DNA of 64,000 nt from Rostratula benghalensis (Eukaryota > Chordata > Aves > Charadriiformes > Rostratulidae): assembly GCA_013399305.1 (NCBI GenBank), contig VXAI01000276.1, positions 1 through 64,000 of the forward strand, written 5' to 3'. Every line of letters begins with the position of its first letter. The stretch's first letter is position 1. A program made the translations under genes and the position numbers. The notes beneath the pieces were generated by a model. It worked only from the letters and a program-made list of their open reading frames with translations, ran no database searches and was not told the origin of the DNA. Positions 1-13,302 of this stretch are shown piece after piece.

Positions 1-350
1 GCTCGCCGTCTCCCGGTGGTGGGCGGGGGGGGGTGCGGTGCCCCGCCCTTTCCCGCGGACGGACGACGCGGCCGTTCGGTCGCCGCGCGCGGCATGCTGG
101 GAAGGGCACGTGCCCGGCTGTGGCCGTTAGGGGGTGTGGCCTGGCCGGACCGGGCCTGTGGGTGGTGGGTACCGCCTCTGCCCTGCCGGTACCATAGCTC
201 TCGGAGCAACGGCCTCTGCTATGGGCATCTCTCCGAGGCGTCGTGAAGCTCGGTCTTGTCTCCGGCCTGGCGGTTAACTCCATGTCAGCCCTCCGGCACT
301 GCGGTTCTGGCCGCTCTCCACAGGCCTGCCCCACCGTAGCTGCTTTCCAA
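1..350. promoter_or_regulatory. Edge of a CpG-rich promoter-like segment
   Basis: The first 250 or so bases are very GC-rich and dense in CpG, then composition falls quickly to the AT-rich level of the next 28 kb. A 12-bp perfect palindrome around the E-box CACGTG lies at 104-115. The bases at 92-103 (GCATGCTGGGAA, reverse complement TTCCCAGCATGC) resemble half of a ZNF143-type promoter element. No convincing coding exon is visible on either strand; the 76-codon reading frame at 16-246 looks like a GC-driven chance ORF. In the human genome JMY follows BHMT, and with BHMT leftward here JMY would also run leftward from about this point. Assigning the island to JMY is therefore an inference from gene order, not something seen in the sequence. 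Confidence 0.5.
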
Positions 351-3300
351 GGCCTCTGACCCCAAACTGACAGGAGGTTTTAAATGTGGAGGTCCACCCG
401 GGTGACAGATCCTTTCACAGGGAAACAATAATTGCAGGATTTGTTTCTGCTCTTCTTATAAAGTGATTTTCTGCATGGGTACCGGAAAGAATGCGGTGCT
501 TCAGCAGCTTTTTAGTTGTGTGACTTAGTTCTTTCTAGAGGTTGAACCAAAATACTTCAAAGAGCCATTACAAGGAGTGCCTGGTGGGATTCCATGCAGC
601 AGAAATTTGCCCTTGTGGTTAGGCCGCAAAAGAGTGCAGCATCTCTGATGAGACCTGGAGACAAGGGCATACTCTCAAACTGCTGCCTTGGGCAATTGCA
701 TGCTTTTGTAACTCAAGTTAACTGCCCCTGAGACACAGTGTTTTATGGTCATGTTGGCCAGTCCTACTTAAGCATTGGCAGTGCCTGCAGTGCTCTCTGA
801 AGTTTCCAAGTGTATTGCAGAGCACGTAGGTTACAGTAAACCAGCACAGACAACTCTGACAAGCATGTCTGAAAGTAATGATTAATCCCCTGTGATTCCA
901 AGGCCAAGGCCTATTTTCCTGGTGCCCTTTGGGTTATTCTGTTTCTTCTCTTTATAAATAAAAAAAAAACCAACAAAAAAACCCTATGTTTTGCTATAAC
1001 TCTTCCAAAATACTTGCATCACAAACAAGATCAGTAGAAAATACGCATTGGCCCATCTGTGATACTGTTGTCCTGCTCCAAATTGGAAGCACTGGGGAAA
1101 TAAAATATTCTCAGTTGAGTTTGCCAGGGAAGCTGGAGTGAGTCACAGCTTTTTTCTAAAGTTACTGTATTGACAAGCATCCTGCCCTCAAGTATTTGAG
1201 GAGGGGCTCTGGCAAGCCAAACGTTCTCTGATCATTAACATAACTTTGTATACGCAGGAGAATCAAGGTTGCATCTTGAATACCTGAAGTCCCAGCTGTT
1301 AGTAAAAAGGAGAAAATCCTAGCTCAGCAGGCAGAGACCATAACTGCATTGTAAAGCTAAGGGTGATGTGTGCTGTATATCTCACGGAGCAGCTTTCTTT
1401 TCTGTTACTGTAAATTTCAGCACCAGATCAAAGCACCCATTAAATTATCTGTAAGATTTTATTATATCCCATGTGAAATGGCCAAGCAAGCAGGCAAAGA
1501 ATATATTGGTGGAGGAAATACAGTCTCTTTCTGTTAATCATTCAGAAACAAATTATCAGTAAGTAAACTTAAGTAGCAATCCAATTTTGTCTTTAGTAAT
1601 ACATGAAAGAAAAATTAAAACAATGAAGATGCAGCAGTATACCTATATCTATATCACCAGGCTTAAGAGAAATAATAAACTTGGATTCAAAATTTCTCAT
1701 CAGCCAAAGGATCAGGGTGTATTTCAGGTACCTTACTGTAGAGACCAAGGTTTTTGAAGCAGTATTAGCCTGGCTGTTCTCAGATAGCAGTGGGACAATC
1801 TGGTATGATTTAAAGCAGATGTTGGGTGTATGTAACCTTTGGGAGCTGGCTGAAAATGAGTCTGAAAAGCATTCAGCTACAATCAAGTTTCTGATAGGCC
1901 GCTTTTCATGTAGCTGAAAAGCTGTGCCATCAGCTCTCAAAAGCTATTGTATTTTGTCAGAATTGTGTTCTTAGAGAAAAAGCTGGAAGGAAATTACAAT
2001 TCTTCAAAATCACATTATCAAGGACCACTGAGTAGCCTTCACAGGAACTTCTGTATTGGGGGACACACATAACTTGTCAGTATAAAAGGCAGGCTTTTCA
2101 GATGTTGATGGATTGTTCTTAAGGGTGGTTAGAGAAAAATACATTACTGAGTTATACCAAATTTACAAGCAAAAAAAATTAAAATTACATTCTTGGCCTA
2201 AATTGCCTTCTCAGCAGGGCTTGTGGTGAGGTGTACCTTTCATCACTAAGCAGAAGTGTGTTAGGTAGTACCCAATCAGCATGACCTGGGGTTGCTTCCC
2301 ACACTTTAAAAAGATGCCAAGTTTGTGGCAACTGAAAGAACTACTGGGCAGTGTCTCCAAAAAAAACCTGGTCTGTCTGGAGGGTAGAGAACTGCTGCCA
2401 AGGACATGGCACTTCAGCTCACAACGATCTCATGACTGTCATGGAAATTGTACACGAGAGGCCTAGTTAAATTACCAACAGAGTTGTGGGAAGTAGCAGT
2501 TACTCAGCTGACAAGCTGGATTATTACGTTTTATAGAGCCAAAGCTTTTTGGGAGCCACAAGCATCCTGTTGCTAGTGAGCTGAAATGTAAGGTTAGGAA
2601 TTCAATTGATGTCCTGTTTGGTAAGAACTGGGTCAAGTGTCATAACTTTTAAGGCAGGAAGTACTTTGAGTCATTGCTATCCCTGGGCAGTCTCCAAGCA
2701 GTGATATTTAATAAGATTTTGAATTAATAAGCCAGAGTAGGTTTGCAAACTTCCAGGAGTTAGTCTGCCTTTTTCTGCCTTGCAGTGTCATTTCCCTGAG
2801 CCTGTGTCTGCTGGTTCTCAGGCATGATCTAAGTTCAGGTTGGTGTTGGGAGAAAAGGGAAACTGCAGAATCCAAATTCAGCCTGATAAGTAGCCTGCCT
2901 AGGCAGATGCATACATAATAAATGCAGTTTTAGACTGGTGATGAGATGAAACCTATGGAACTGCAGTATATCCTTACTTGTACGTGCGTGTGGTGGATTA
3001 GCAATTGCTGGATGTAAAAGGTTGGGTCCTTTGTGGGATGTATAACCTGAACCACTGCAAAATAATCTCACCTAATGCTCTCTAAATAGTTTTTTATGTG
3101 CTGATGTTGTGGACAAGAGCAGAAATTCTCCTCTAAGTGTTGTTAAAGCATTACAGTGTCTTGTGTGTGACTCCTACAGTGTGCTGCCGGCTGAACTGGA
3201 ATTATATCCTTCTGGATCCAAATCTGAATGCCATGGATAAACTAGCTGTAGTACAAAGCGGTTTTGAGAAAACCAGGTCTCATCTGGGAAGCCTGATTTA

Positions 3301-5284
3301 AAGTTTGGTCCATTCCCAACAACTGCTGTTGCAAGATTATTTCCATCCAAAGACTATTGAATTCTCAGTTAACTTACTCCTTACAGTAGTCAAGATGAAG
3401 GCAAGAGGATATGAAATAACAGGCTTCAAAGTACTGTAGCATCAGGTCAGGAGTATTTTTAGGTGTCCTGAAATTGCTAGTAAGTGCTTAACACAGCTAT
3501 GCTGGACAAGCACTTTTAACATGTTTCTCCTGATAGTATTATTCAAATTTTAATTGGGCAAGGCAAATGACAACATCTGTTTGCTGTTAGTGGGAATCTT
3601 CTTTCTGGCAAACATTTTTGGAGTGTTTTTGAGAGTATGTCTGTGAGAAGTGAGACAAGAAGCTGGCTGCATGAAAGCACTGTTGACTTTGTGATGGCTT
3701 AGTAGCATGAAACATCCACCCAAAAGCATACTTTTCAGTAATAGTTGCATCTGCACTTGAAATTCTGGAAGTGCCTCCCCATAACAGCTTTGATGTAGGA
3801 GATTTGGGTCGGTTTCCAAGGACAAGGAATTGCATTGTGCAGCAGAACCAGTATAGCTGCAGTGTATGTGATAGCCCATCCGTTTTATAGAGGAAAGCTG
3901 TACAGTTTGGATATTTATGTTGGATCTAAACTGAAGAATTTTCCACAACTAAATATTATTGCAGTTGCAGAACATGTGGGGTATTGCTGTGTGGTAAGCT
4001 TTACAAACGTGTGATAAACTGAAAGTAATGTAATCTCTCACTCACTGGCAATAGGACCCAGTAGTTTAAGAATAAATCAATCTTTCCTTGAAAGTAATCA
4101 TTAATAAAAGATAATCTTCTCCCTCTTAGCCAAACAACTACACTGGAAAAGTTAGTTTGTTTAAGTGAAAGGAAGAATTAACTTAATGGAGCAAAAAGTA
4201 TGTTGGTAATACTCAAGAATCCCTCTTTGAAAGCTTTGATGATACAAACCCCTAAGTTTCCAATTAAACCTTACCATTGTAGTGGGAAAATTCTAAGTTT
4301 AACTAATAATGGTTTTACTAAATCGCATAAGAGTTATCAGTAGTCTCTGTGGTAGATAAAAAACTGTTTGCAAAAAGACAATGGAAACAGTCTTGTCTTG
4401 CAGGCTGGATGAGTTGGGAGTGATGGTGCTTGCAGCTCTCTTTAGTGGTTGACAGAGCAATTCGTCAACTTGTTTGTTTACAGAAGCCATATTCTTACAT
4501 GCTCCACCCAAGTGCATGGGGATAGGGAAAATGAGCCTGATGACAGAAAGAACAATTTGTAGCTTTGAGAAATAAAAAGTCTTTTTTTTTAAAGTACTTG
4601 ATTTTTTTCTTAAGAAAAAATGCAAGAAGAATTTCTAATGTAAACAAAAACACTCTTTGTCATGCTTAATGTCTCATAATTAAACAAAGATAATTTTATA
4701 AAGCAGTTCCCCCAAATCATCTTTTCTTTGAGGCCAAGAGTGAAAAACTCCAGTCATAATATTTTGAGATTCCTCAAACTACCAATCTATAAAGAAAAAG
4801 ACTACTTGGCTCTGAATGTGATGTACTGAGCTGTGCAGCAATATCAAGACTGTAGTGGAGCATTGGAAGCTATTATTCAAGGAAAGAGGAAGCAGTAAGT
4901 TTAGCCACATCCACAATTCAACTCAATCAAGAATATTCGTAACTAGGCAGGGAAGCCACAAACCACAGAACAAGCATTGAGTTATAACAGATGAAATACC
5001 TACATGAATCTTAAAAAAGGAAAATATGGTTCCTGTGTTAGTGAATACAGTCTGCCGTATGTTTAATCAGTGGAACAAGAAAACAGTTTAGATATTTTTA
5101 AGTAGTCTTAGAGGTTCCATCCTCTCTATTCCTGGTATGGAGATGGAGATATCAATAGCCTGAAAAATCCTGGTCTGTCTGTAAGATCACAGCAGGCCTA
5201 TACTAAAATAATTTGAGCGTATGGAAGATTTATCTGAAGAGATCTGGATTGCCTTTTGGGTGAAAAGAGTTGGTTGCAGACCAT
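351..5284. other. Intergenic DNA, no gene seen
   Basis: AT-rich single-copy-looking sequence. The short reading frames (up to 132 codons at 3550-3948) lack recognisable domains, have no splice-consistent neighbours and overlap one another on both strands. I see no repeat family I can name and no RNA gene. Confidence 0.6.
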
Positions 5285-6276
5285 TTAGCAGGTCACTGTA
5301 TTGGGCTTATATGGGTTTTGATAGCAGGGCGGGCTGCAGGGGTGGCATCTGTGAGAAGGTGCCAGAAGCTTCCCCCATGTCAAAGTCAGTTCCAGCCAGC
5401 TCCAGGAAGGAGCTGCCTATGGCCAAGGCTGAGCCCATCAGCAACAGTGGTAGCACCTCTGTGAGAATGTATTTAAGAAGGGGAAAAACTGGTGTGCAAC
5501 AGCAACTGCAGCCAGAGAGAGGAGGGAGAATACGTGTGTGAAACAACCCTGTGAGCAGCCAAGGTCAGTGAAGAAGGAAGGGGGAGGAGGTGCTCCAGGG
5601 GCCAGAGCAGAGATTGTCCTGCAGCCTGTGGTGAATACCATGGTGAAGCACGTTGCCCCCCTGCAGCTCATAGAGGTCCATGTTGGAGTACATATCTACC
5701 TGGCAGCCCGTGGAGGATCCCACACTGGAGCAGTGGATGTGTTCTGTAGCAAGGTGTAACCCCATAGTCTGTGCTGAAGTAGGCTCTTGCCAGGATCTGT
5801 TAACCTGGAGAGAGGAGCCCACACTGGAGCAGGTTTGCTGTCAGGACTTGTTGAGCCCATGGGAGACCAACACTGGCATAGTCTGTTCCTGAAAGACTAC
5901 ATCCTAGGGTAAGGACCCACGATGGAGAACTGTCTTCTGTGAGGGAGACCCCACGCTGGAGCAGGGGAAGAGTGTGAGGAAGAAGGAGGCAAGGGGAAAG
6001 AGGTAGAGAAAGTGGGAGTGAAGTTGAGCCCAGGAAGGAAGGAAGGGTGGGAGGAAAGTGCCTTTATCTTTATTCTTATTTCTCACACCCTAGTCTAATT
6101 TGATTGGCAATAAATTAATTTCCCCAAGTCAAGTTTGTTTGCCTGTGATGGTAATTACTTATCTGTAACTTGACCTGTGAGCCTTTTGTCATATTTTCTT
6201 CCCCTCTTGTCCAGCTGAGGAGGGGGAGGGATAGAGCAGCTCGGTGAACAACCAGAAGCCAACATCATCCCACTGC
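5285..6276 (+). mobile_element. Avian LTR (solo-LTR-like endogenous retrovirus remnant)
   Basis: A GC-richer block with the order of signals expected of a plus-strand LTR: a TATA-like GTATTTAAGA at about 5467, and AATAAATTAA as a polyadenylation signal at about 6109. It ends near a terminal CA at about 6276, after a GCTGAGGAGGGGGAGGGATAG stretch. Between them a module built on CCCACACTGGAGCAG recurs at 5719-5733, 5818-5832 and, with one change, 5950-5964, with weaker copies between. I recognise the general sequence as a dispersed repeat of bird genomes. No gag, pol or env reading frame adjoins it, so a solo LTR is likely. The 5' boundary is uncertain by about 100 bp, and no target-site duplication could be confirmed. 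Confidence 0.6.
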
Positions 6277-9096
6277 ATCCACTCATCTTTGTAGTGTGTG
6301 ATCCTGTGTGTCTCCCATAAACATATAAGCTATTGTTCCTTTGGTCCGAGGTAGGAAAACTTGGAACACTGGATGAGTCATTCATATTTCCAGTACATTT
6401 CCAGGCCATCTGACCCCGCAAGATTCTGCAGGGCTCATGTCACTGCATTATATGCTTTCTGAGATGAGCATAACAGACTATTGTAAGCACAGCCAATGCT
6501 GTCCTTGGGTCACAATTTGTATGGTAAAATATCTGAATACATTCTCTAAAAGGCTAAGAATAGATTAAGTAATGGTTCTAAATTACTCAAATACATGATT
6601 AAAGGGTAAGTGTGCCATTTCTAGTCAATATGCAGGAGGTCTTAGCTTGAATCTGATAAATTTTATCTATTAAGGTGACAAAAATATAAACTCAGCCAAG
6701 AAAGCATCAGGATTTGTTTGCATGCATTGTTTGTGACTCTCAAAGCTGTCCTACCAGACAAGGAATTTGATCTCCAATCTAGGCAACACCCTCAGGGAGT
6801 GACAGGAAATTTGTGTTTTGCTATCCAATTAATCCTCTTTGCTTTCTCTGTATTGCTTAAGATTCTAAGCATGAACAATTTTTAAATTTATGATCTATGA
6901 TTTATAAAATCACAAGAACACTGGCATAATCTTTTTTTCACCTAATATTCCAGTGTTTATCACACTGTCCCTCATTCATACAGGTCAGGGAAGCCTTACT
7001 TACTGATTTGCTTTATTACTTGCTCACTGTCTCAAGGATTCCCGGTGAGTTTTGAGTCACTTGCTAGCCTCACCACGGAAACTATTGTATCTCCAACCTG
7101 TATGAAATCTCCCTGCTGTTTCAGCTATACCATTCTAAATGCCCAATACTTGTGTTAAAGCTGCCTTGTGTACGTTTCTGCAGAATTCAGTCACAGCTCT
7201 GGCTACATTGCAGACATACTTGAAGCCTTTGAAGAGCAACATCTTAGAAAATTTGGTTTCGGTTGATACAACAGCAACAGAATACACTAAGATGGAGGCA
7301 GAGTTGAAGATAGATGCAGAAGCTAAAACACAAGGCAGACTAACACCAGTATTAACAAACTTTGAACATAAAAAATATTAGACTTTTATGGTGTTTACAA
7401 AGCATGGAGTGTTTTCCTAGGCATTTTTAAGTTCTGGCTCCTAGTAAAGTGCAAGTTAGCAGGCTAGAGCAAAGTGTAAGTCTTACCAGTTCTTGAGCAG
7501 AAATAACTACTGATAGCAGTGATAGTTTAGCAGATAAGTGTTCCAGCATTTTGGGATCCAATGAGATTGGAGACAGTTCAAGACAGCCTGCTGGGTAAAG
7601 AAATGCAGACTGGTGAGAAAGTCTTGCAACAAAATTCTCCAGAGCACTGTGGGAACACTCCAAACAATGGGACAAACTCTTCTTATGGAATGAAAATCAC
7701 AATAATGTTACTGATGGCACAGGCATGCCTTCACCACAAACGTTCATATCAAAGAATGTCAGGATGAGACCTCTACATTTAGGAGATCTGAGGTGTTTTC
7801 CTCTACACATCGGTAGAAGGCTTGGCATTTAGCTTCACTTAGGAGAGAAGTTCTCATTCTGATTTAACTGTTCTGGATAAATACCGGATAGCATCAGCTG
7901 TTGTCTGTAGATATAGCTACACCCGAAGGTGCTACATACTTGAGTCTGATCCAGTTACTCGGTACAGGAGAAACAGATGGTATCTTCATCTGGTTACATC
8001 TTCAGCTGAATTGTCATGTGATACCACTGCCAGCACCAAGGAAGGGAAACAATCCTGGTAAAAAGAAGTCCAAATCTTCTGTTGAGAGGCCTCCGTGCTT
8101 CCCAGTGGATGGATAAAATTCCTCTTTAAGTCCAGATGGTCAGGTTTTGAAGAGCTCGTATAGAGGTATAATTTGTAGAGAGCAATGAAGGGCAGATGAG
8201 TCTTGTTCCTTTTTGTAATGTCACTGGACATTACTGTTTGGCAAGCCTGTAAGGAGTGCATTCTGCAGTGAAGAAGTGAAATTCAAGGTAGTGGCATGGG
8301 AGAGGGCATACTTTTAGAAATAATACATGTTTCTGTATGCAAATAACAGTCAGCATTTGTAGAAAGCGATTGTTTCTCTGATTCTTTATTGCTATTGTGT
8401 GGTTGCTGATGAATAGCCGGTTGAAAAAAAAATCAGGCTTGTAAAAAAAGAACAGCTTTTATTTTTAGAAATAAATATTCTTCCTGTCAAGCAGTATCTC
8501 AAACCCTTGCACAAAAATTTGCTTTCATTGTGGGCCCTTCAGAGTAGAAACAGCATCCATATTATTACTTTATAAAGTTGTTTGGTTGTTTGTAGGCAGA
8601 AATGAAACATGGCCTTTCAGCCTGATGTTAGAAGTTTACCTGTGTCAGATTGTGTGCTGTAATTCCCTCGCCCATTTAATGGGGTCTTGCTGCTTTCAGT
8701 AATTACATTTATACCTTGGGCAAACAATTTATTCTACGAGCAATAGACTATTCAAAACTATTTTCTTACAGATTTATGTTCTATATCGTCAGTTTAATGT
8801 CCGAACTCACCCTGCATGCCTCCAAGGAGCCACCCCATCTGGCTAGGCATCATTATGTGCTGTGACTCATTTAAAGCTATGTTAGTACAGGTATGTGTGT
8901 CTCAGTTGGTCGGTCAGCTGATAGAAAGCATAAGCTGCGTGTACATGTGTATGTTAATGGCAGATTTTTTTGAAACTTGTAAAAAATTAATTTAGCTATT
9001 GACACTTCACCTCACATAACCTCTTGAGGTCTCATGCAATCAGAATGATTTTGTGACTCAACATTGTTAAAATTAATTTAGGTTTGGATACTTTAG

Positions 9097-9137
9097 GAGT
9101 TGGACTCATCCAACCTGAATTATTTTGCAATTCAGTG
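9097..9137 (+). repeat. Possible CR1 3'-end remnant
   Basis: The words GAGTTGGACT and CCAACCTGAATTATTTTGCAA match the order of the terminal part of avian CR1 elements, with the usual middle segment missing. The stretch is short, so this could be chance similarity. Confidence 0.25.
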
Positions 9138-11450
9138 CAAAAATTGGCCAGCACATTCAAATATTATTAGGTGTGGAGTGGCAGGGACATGGACTGATGT
9201 GTGGCAATTGTGTAAGCCTTGTTTTCTCAGAAGATCAGGCTCATGTAGCACACCCCGCAGTAGTCTCTGAGACTGGCATTTTAGTGTTGCTAGCTCAGGC
9301 TTGCTTCTCATATTACCAAGGTTTACTTTCAGCATTCTGTTCAACAAATTTTCTCCTGACATTGCTGAAATGAAACCAAATTACACTATAAGCTATTATC
9401 ATATATTTTAACAAGTATTTGGTTTTAGCATAATAGCATACATAAAACAAACCAATCTTTACTATGGTATTGTATTTGCTTTAAGACTGTAGTCTTGTTT
9501 TCCTTTGCAGAGAAGCTAGTCATCCACAGGAATAGTTTTTATTGATGATTTCTCATGTGCTTGTCATTAATTACCAGCTGACACCTTTTCCATCCAGTCT
9601 TTACCCATAGAATTGCATCTTATGACAAACACATTTTAACGTCCTTTGCTGTTGATGCAAGTTCTAAAGAATTCTGAGTTGTTATTCAAGTTCCTGTTGG
9701 TAATTTCTTGTCATTGTACTGTGGCAAATCCTTTCTGCCTAGTTGTATCAAAGCTATATTCTGTGTATTTACTCCTTTTGGAGATATTTAGGCTGTCATA
9801 ACAGTAGTTAAGGTATAAGATTAACAATGTTTAAAATAAGGAAGAGATGTCTTTCATTAGACAAATATAGGTACAGAAAAGCCATACTCTTTAAATATTA
9901 TTAATTGATAGTATCAGTAACTGTTAAATTCTATTCTTTTTCATTTACACCGTTCACAGGATCCTTTTTGGTAGCACTAGCTTTGTTTTCTTAATGGTTG
10001 TATTATTTTCTGTTTGTTGAACACTGAAAGGTAACCCTGTTTCTTTAGCTTGGTAATTCCTTGTTTGATAGCCAACACATAAAACTCATTTATGCATAAA
10101 ACACTCTATTTCTGCTCATTTAAAAGATCACTGGTTCTTCTGTAATTAATAACTGCATTCTTTTTAGGAACTTCTTTTTTCTGTAAGACTAGATGGACTT
10201 TAACCTATTCTGTCTGTTGATTATTTTCAGCCAAAGTTTTATATATCTGCTGACAGAAACAAATCTACTGAAGGTCTTCACCTGTTGCAACTAATTAAAG
10301 TCAGCTGCAATGCATTCTGATTTTATTGGGTATGTCAGAGGAGTTCAATGTCTTTGGATCAAAAACTTCTATCATCTCACGTCTTGTTTACCTTTGCTCC
10401 AGTGAGATTCCAATCATTCCCTTCTGGGAATGGATGTTTCACTGGTGACCTCATTAATGATGAGGCTCCCCATCTGGTGCCTTTGTTTAGCTTCCCTTCA
10501 TTTTAATTTCACAAACTGCATTTGGAACTTTCCTGAGGATTCTGAGTGGCACCAAATATATTTTATATAACAATGAAAATTATTTTTTACTATTTTTAGG
10601 ACCCTATTATTAATTTGTAGAACTGCAAAACCTTCAATGTAATTTCAGTCATCAAAAATATAACCACCAGGTAGTTGATTTGTAATTCCTTATTACAAGT
10701 ATCTAAATGTGAGTCTCCAGAGTCCCTCAAATCTGCATTTTTATTACACCAATATTTTACAGATGTGTATGTGCTTAATTTTACTACCCTGAATTGTTTC
10801 ATTGACTTGAAAGGAACATCTTCCATTCCAAGTAGTCTGGCAAATATTTCACATAAGTTACTTCTCTTGACATATTTACAGTCAGAGCAGGCACTAAGAA
10901 CTTGGGGAACAGCTCTAGGAAAAGGCTGGTATAAAAAGGGCAATCTGCAATGGGGCCATAGGTGGTGGCAACAGACTTCTTATGTTAAACAGTTACCAAG
11001 AACCTGGCTGCTGTGTAATTTGACTGCAGCTTTTAAGTGGCTGCTTGAACAGAACTCAGAGTAGGCTTACCTGGCTGAGGTGGAGTCAGATATTGCTATT
11101 TTTATTTCAGAATCAGTAACTATGTCTGGGAAAGACCTCAACAGATCAGGCAGAACATCCATTCTACCAGAATGTAATCCATTGCAGGTAACCTGTTTCT
11201 GCCAGGTGTCCCTGCCATCTCTTTTCTGATGTATCCAAAACCAGGTGTTCCTCAGTCTCGTTAGGCAAACCACCAAGTTTTCTTTGTGATGGGAAGATGT
11301 TTTCATGTGACTGCAGTTTGGTGAAGTCCTTTTGTTCTGTGTTGGCTAGAATCGATGATACTAGCAGGGCATAATAAATTGTGAGAGAATGAATGCCTAG
11401 GAGCCTGGCATGCTTAGAGAGTCATTCAAAGGAAAGTGGTGACACAGAAG

Positions 11451-11522
11451 ACAGTATGGAATGATGCTGTGAGAAGAAATGATACTGGGGCACAGTATGG
11501 AATGATGCTGTGAGAAGAAATG
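11451..11522. repeat. 31-bp direct duplication
   Basis: The 31 bases beginning ACAGTATGGAATGATGC at 11451-11481 recur identically at 11492-11522, with 10 bases between copies. Perfect identity suggests a recent local duplication or slippage event. It lies in non-coding intergenic DNA. Confidence 0.85.
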
Positions 11523-12248
11523 GAGATACTTCAGTGGCAAGGCTAGAAGGAAGGAGTGCAGTGGGGTAACAAATTGTACCATTGTTGTAGTCCAGAACCT
11601 TGATGGCAAGGATGTGAACGAGCTGAACTATAAAAAGACATTAAGGCCTTATTCTGTCATCATCATCAGAACTGTGTTTTCTCAGGTTTATCTAACCAAA
11701 AGTAAATATGCTGCGGTTTAGCACAAAGGCCTGCCTTTCGCTTCAGTAAAGTGGTGAAGAAATCAGTATCAGGGTAAGAAAACAGCTCTTTCCTGTGGAG
11801 AGCAGAGATGGTTGGGGCTCCTAAGTTAGTAATCATGGGGAGGTAACCTAAGGAATGGCAGCTGAGCACTGGGAGGAAGAGCACTGGGAAGAAGAAAATA
11901 ATGAAGAAACAATGGCACAGTGTTTATAGAGTCATCTTTGGGGATGGAGAAACAATAGTAGCATCCTGTATTAATTAGAAGCTTTAAGCCTGTTTCACTG
12001 GAACAAATGAGTCAGGAGGGTCAAAGGTATTTATTTATACGACCCAGTGAATAATACTGAATACTTAAAGTCTGGCCATTCAGAAATGTCCTTCAACAAA
12101 CACCCACATCTAAAAACCAAAGAAAAATAAAACAAAACAAACCCTCAAGCACAGAAGTTTAAAACTTTATTAGCCACAAAGAAAAGAAAAAAGGTAGGGA
12201 AAGCAGTTGAGGAAGATTTTAGCTACATCTCTTACTTCCTTTCTACAA

Positions 12249-12290
12249 AGCTGTAGTAGTGTTGTTTGGAGCTGTAGTAGTGTTGTTTGG
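12249..12290. repeat. 21-bp perfect tandem duplication
   Basis: The unit beginning AGCTGTAGTAGTG at 12249-12269 is repeated immediately at 12270-12290 without mismatch. Confidence 0.9.
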
Positions 12291-13302
12291 TTTGTTCTGT
12301 ATCTTATAATAAGGGAAACTTTGTATTTGGCAGCCTTTTTGGTGGTATTAAAGATGATAGTAAGTGTTCTTTTTGGATGAAGAAGAAATTAAGATGATGA
12401 GCCAGAACTGCTGTTATTACTATTGTGGTAAAAGCCTGAATCTGCCTCCTGAATGGTAAATTAAGACAAGCATACACAAAAGGGTACAGGAAAAAGAGAA
12501 AAGCCAAGTTAGAAAATGCACCTTCTGTTTCTGTTCCTGACTTTACTTTACAGCATTGTTGCTAGAGGAGACTGAGCATAGCACATGGTGACTCCAAGAT
12601 CTGGCTTTTATGAGCATGGAGCTATTTAAAGGCATTGCTTTACTGTGCCTCCCAGTTTTAGACTTGGCATTATTGTTGCCAAAAAGAGTGATCTAGCTAG
12701 CTAAGACATAAGATGAAGGCGTAGGAAGAGGAGCAAAAAGAAGATGCTGGGGAAGAAAAGGGGCACAAGTGAAAAGATGGGATGTCAGGAATGCAAATTG
12801 TCTTTCCACAGCCACATTTCCTTAAGCTGGAGGAAAAGGTAGTGTCATGCACACAGTCCTCTAGGCACTGCTCTACTCAGAGAGTTACTTCAGACTGAGG
12901 AGGCTGAAAGAGGTCATAGTGGATCTACTTGTTTGCCTCATGGTTCTTGGATGGGTACCTGGAGACTTTTCCAGCTTTAATCTTTTCTGACTTTTATAGA
13001 TAATACTGTTTTACAGCCTGCTACCTCTGCTCAACACTGTTGTTTTGTGGCAGTCTTTTCCCTTCTCTCAGGGCACTTGCCTTTGAATATCAGAAAATCA
13101 GATAATCTGAGCTGCTATTATAGTTTGAGTGCTGTGCATAACTCTTAAAGTACCACGATTTACCATGCTACTGACTGTGTTTTATTTAAAGAACCATTAC
13201 ACTTTTATTTGAGCTGGAATGGACACAGGGTAAACATCAACTACCTCTCATTAACCATTTTCTTCCTTACCTTGGAAGGAAACCTAATTTTAGAAGACAA
13301 TA

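Larger units (their letters stand above)
6277..13302. other. Intergenic DNA, no gene seen
   Basis: AT-rich intergenic sequence with no coding exon I can support. It holds two small tandem duplications listed separately (11451-11522 and 12249-12290). A possible degenerate CR1 3' tail lies near 9097-9137: GAGTTGGACT followed by CAACCTGAATTATTTTGCAATT. The 129-codon frame at 10675-11064 has no family resemblance and is opposed by an overlapping frame on the other strand. Confidence 0.55.

Noticed and set aside
16..246. 76-codon plus-strand frame at the left edge
   Set aside because: GC-rich chance frame starting at the window edge. No recognisable protein and no nearby matching splice site.
3550..3948. 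132-codon minus-strand frame
   Set aside because: No family resemblance, and a second frame overlaps it on the same strand. Likely chance.
5221..5892. Cluster of short frames on both strands around 5.2-5.9 kb
   Set aside because: They follow the repeated cassette of the LTR and do not resemble retroviral proteins.
7139..7381. 80-codon plus-strand frame considered as a possible exon
   Set aside because: No match to a known family by eye, and no supporting neighbouring exon.
10675..11064. 129-codon plus-strand frame
   Set aside because: Opposed by a 115-codon frame on the other strand, no recognisable domain, isolated from other exons. Length is within chance for AT-rich DNA.
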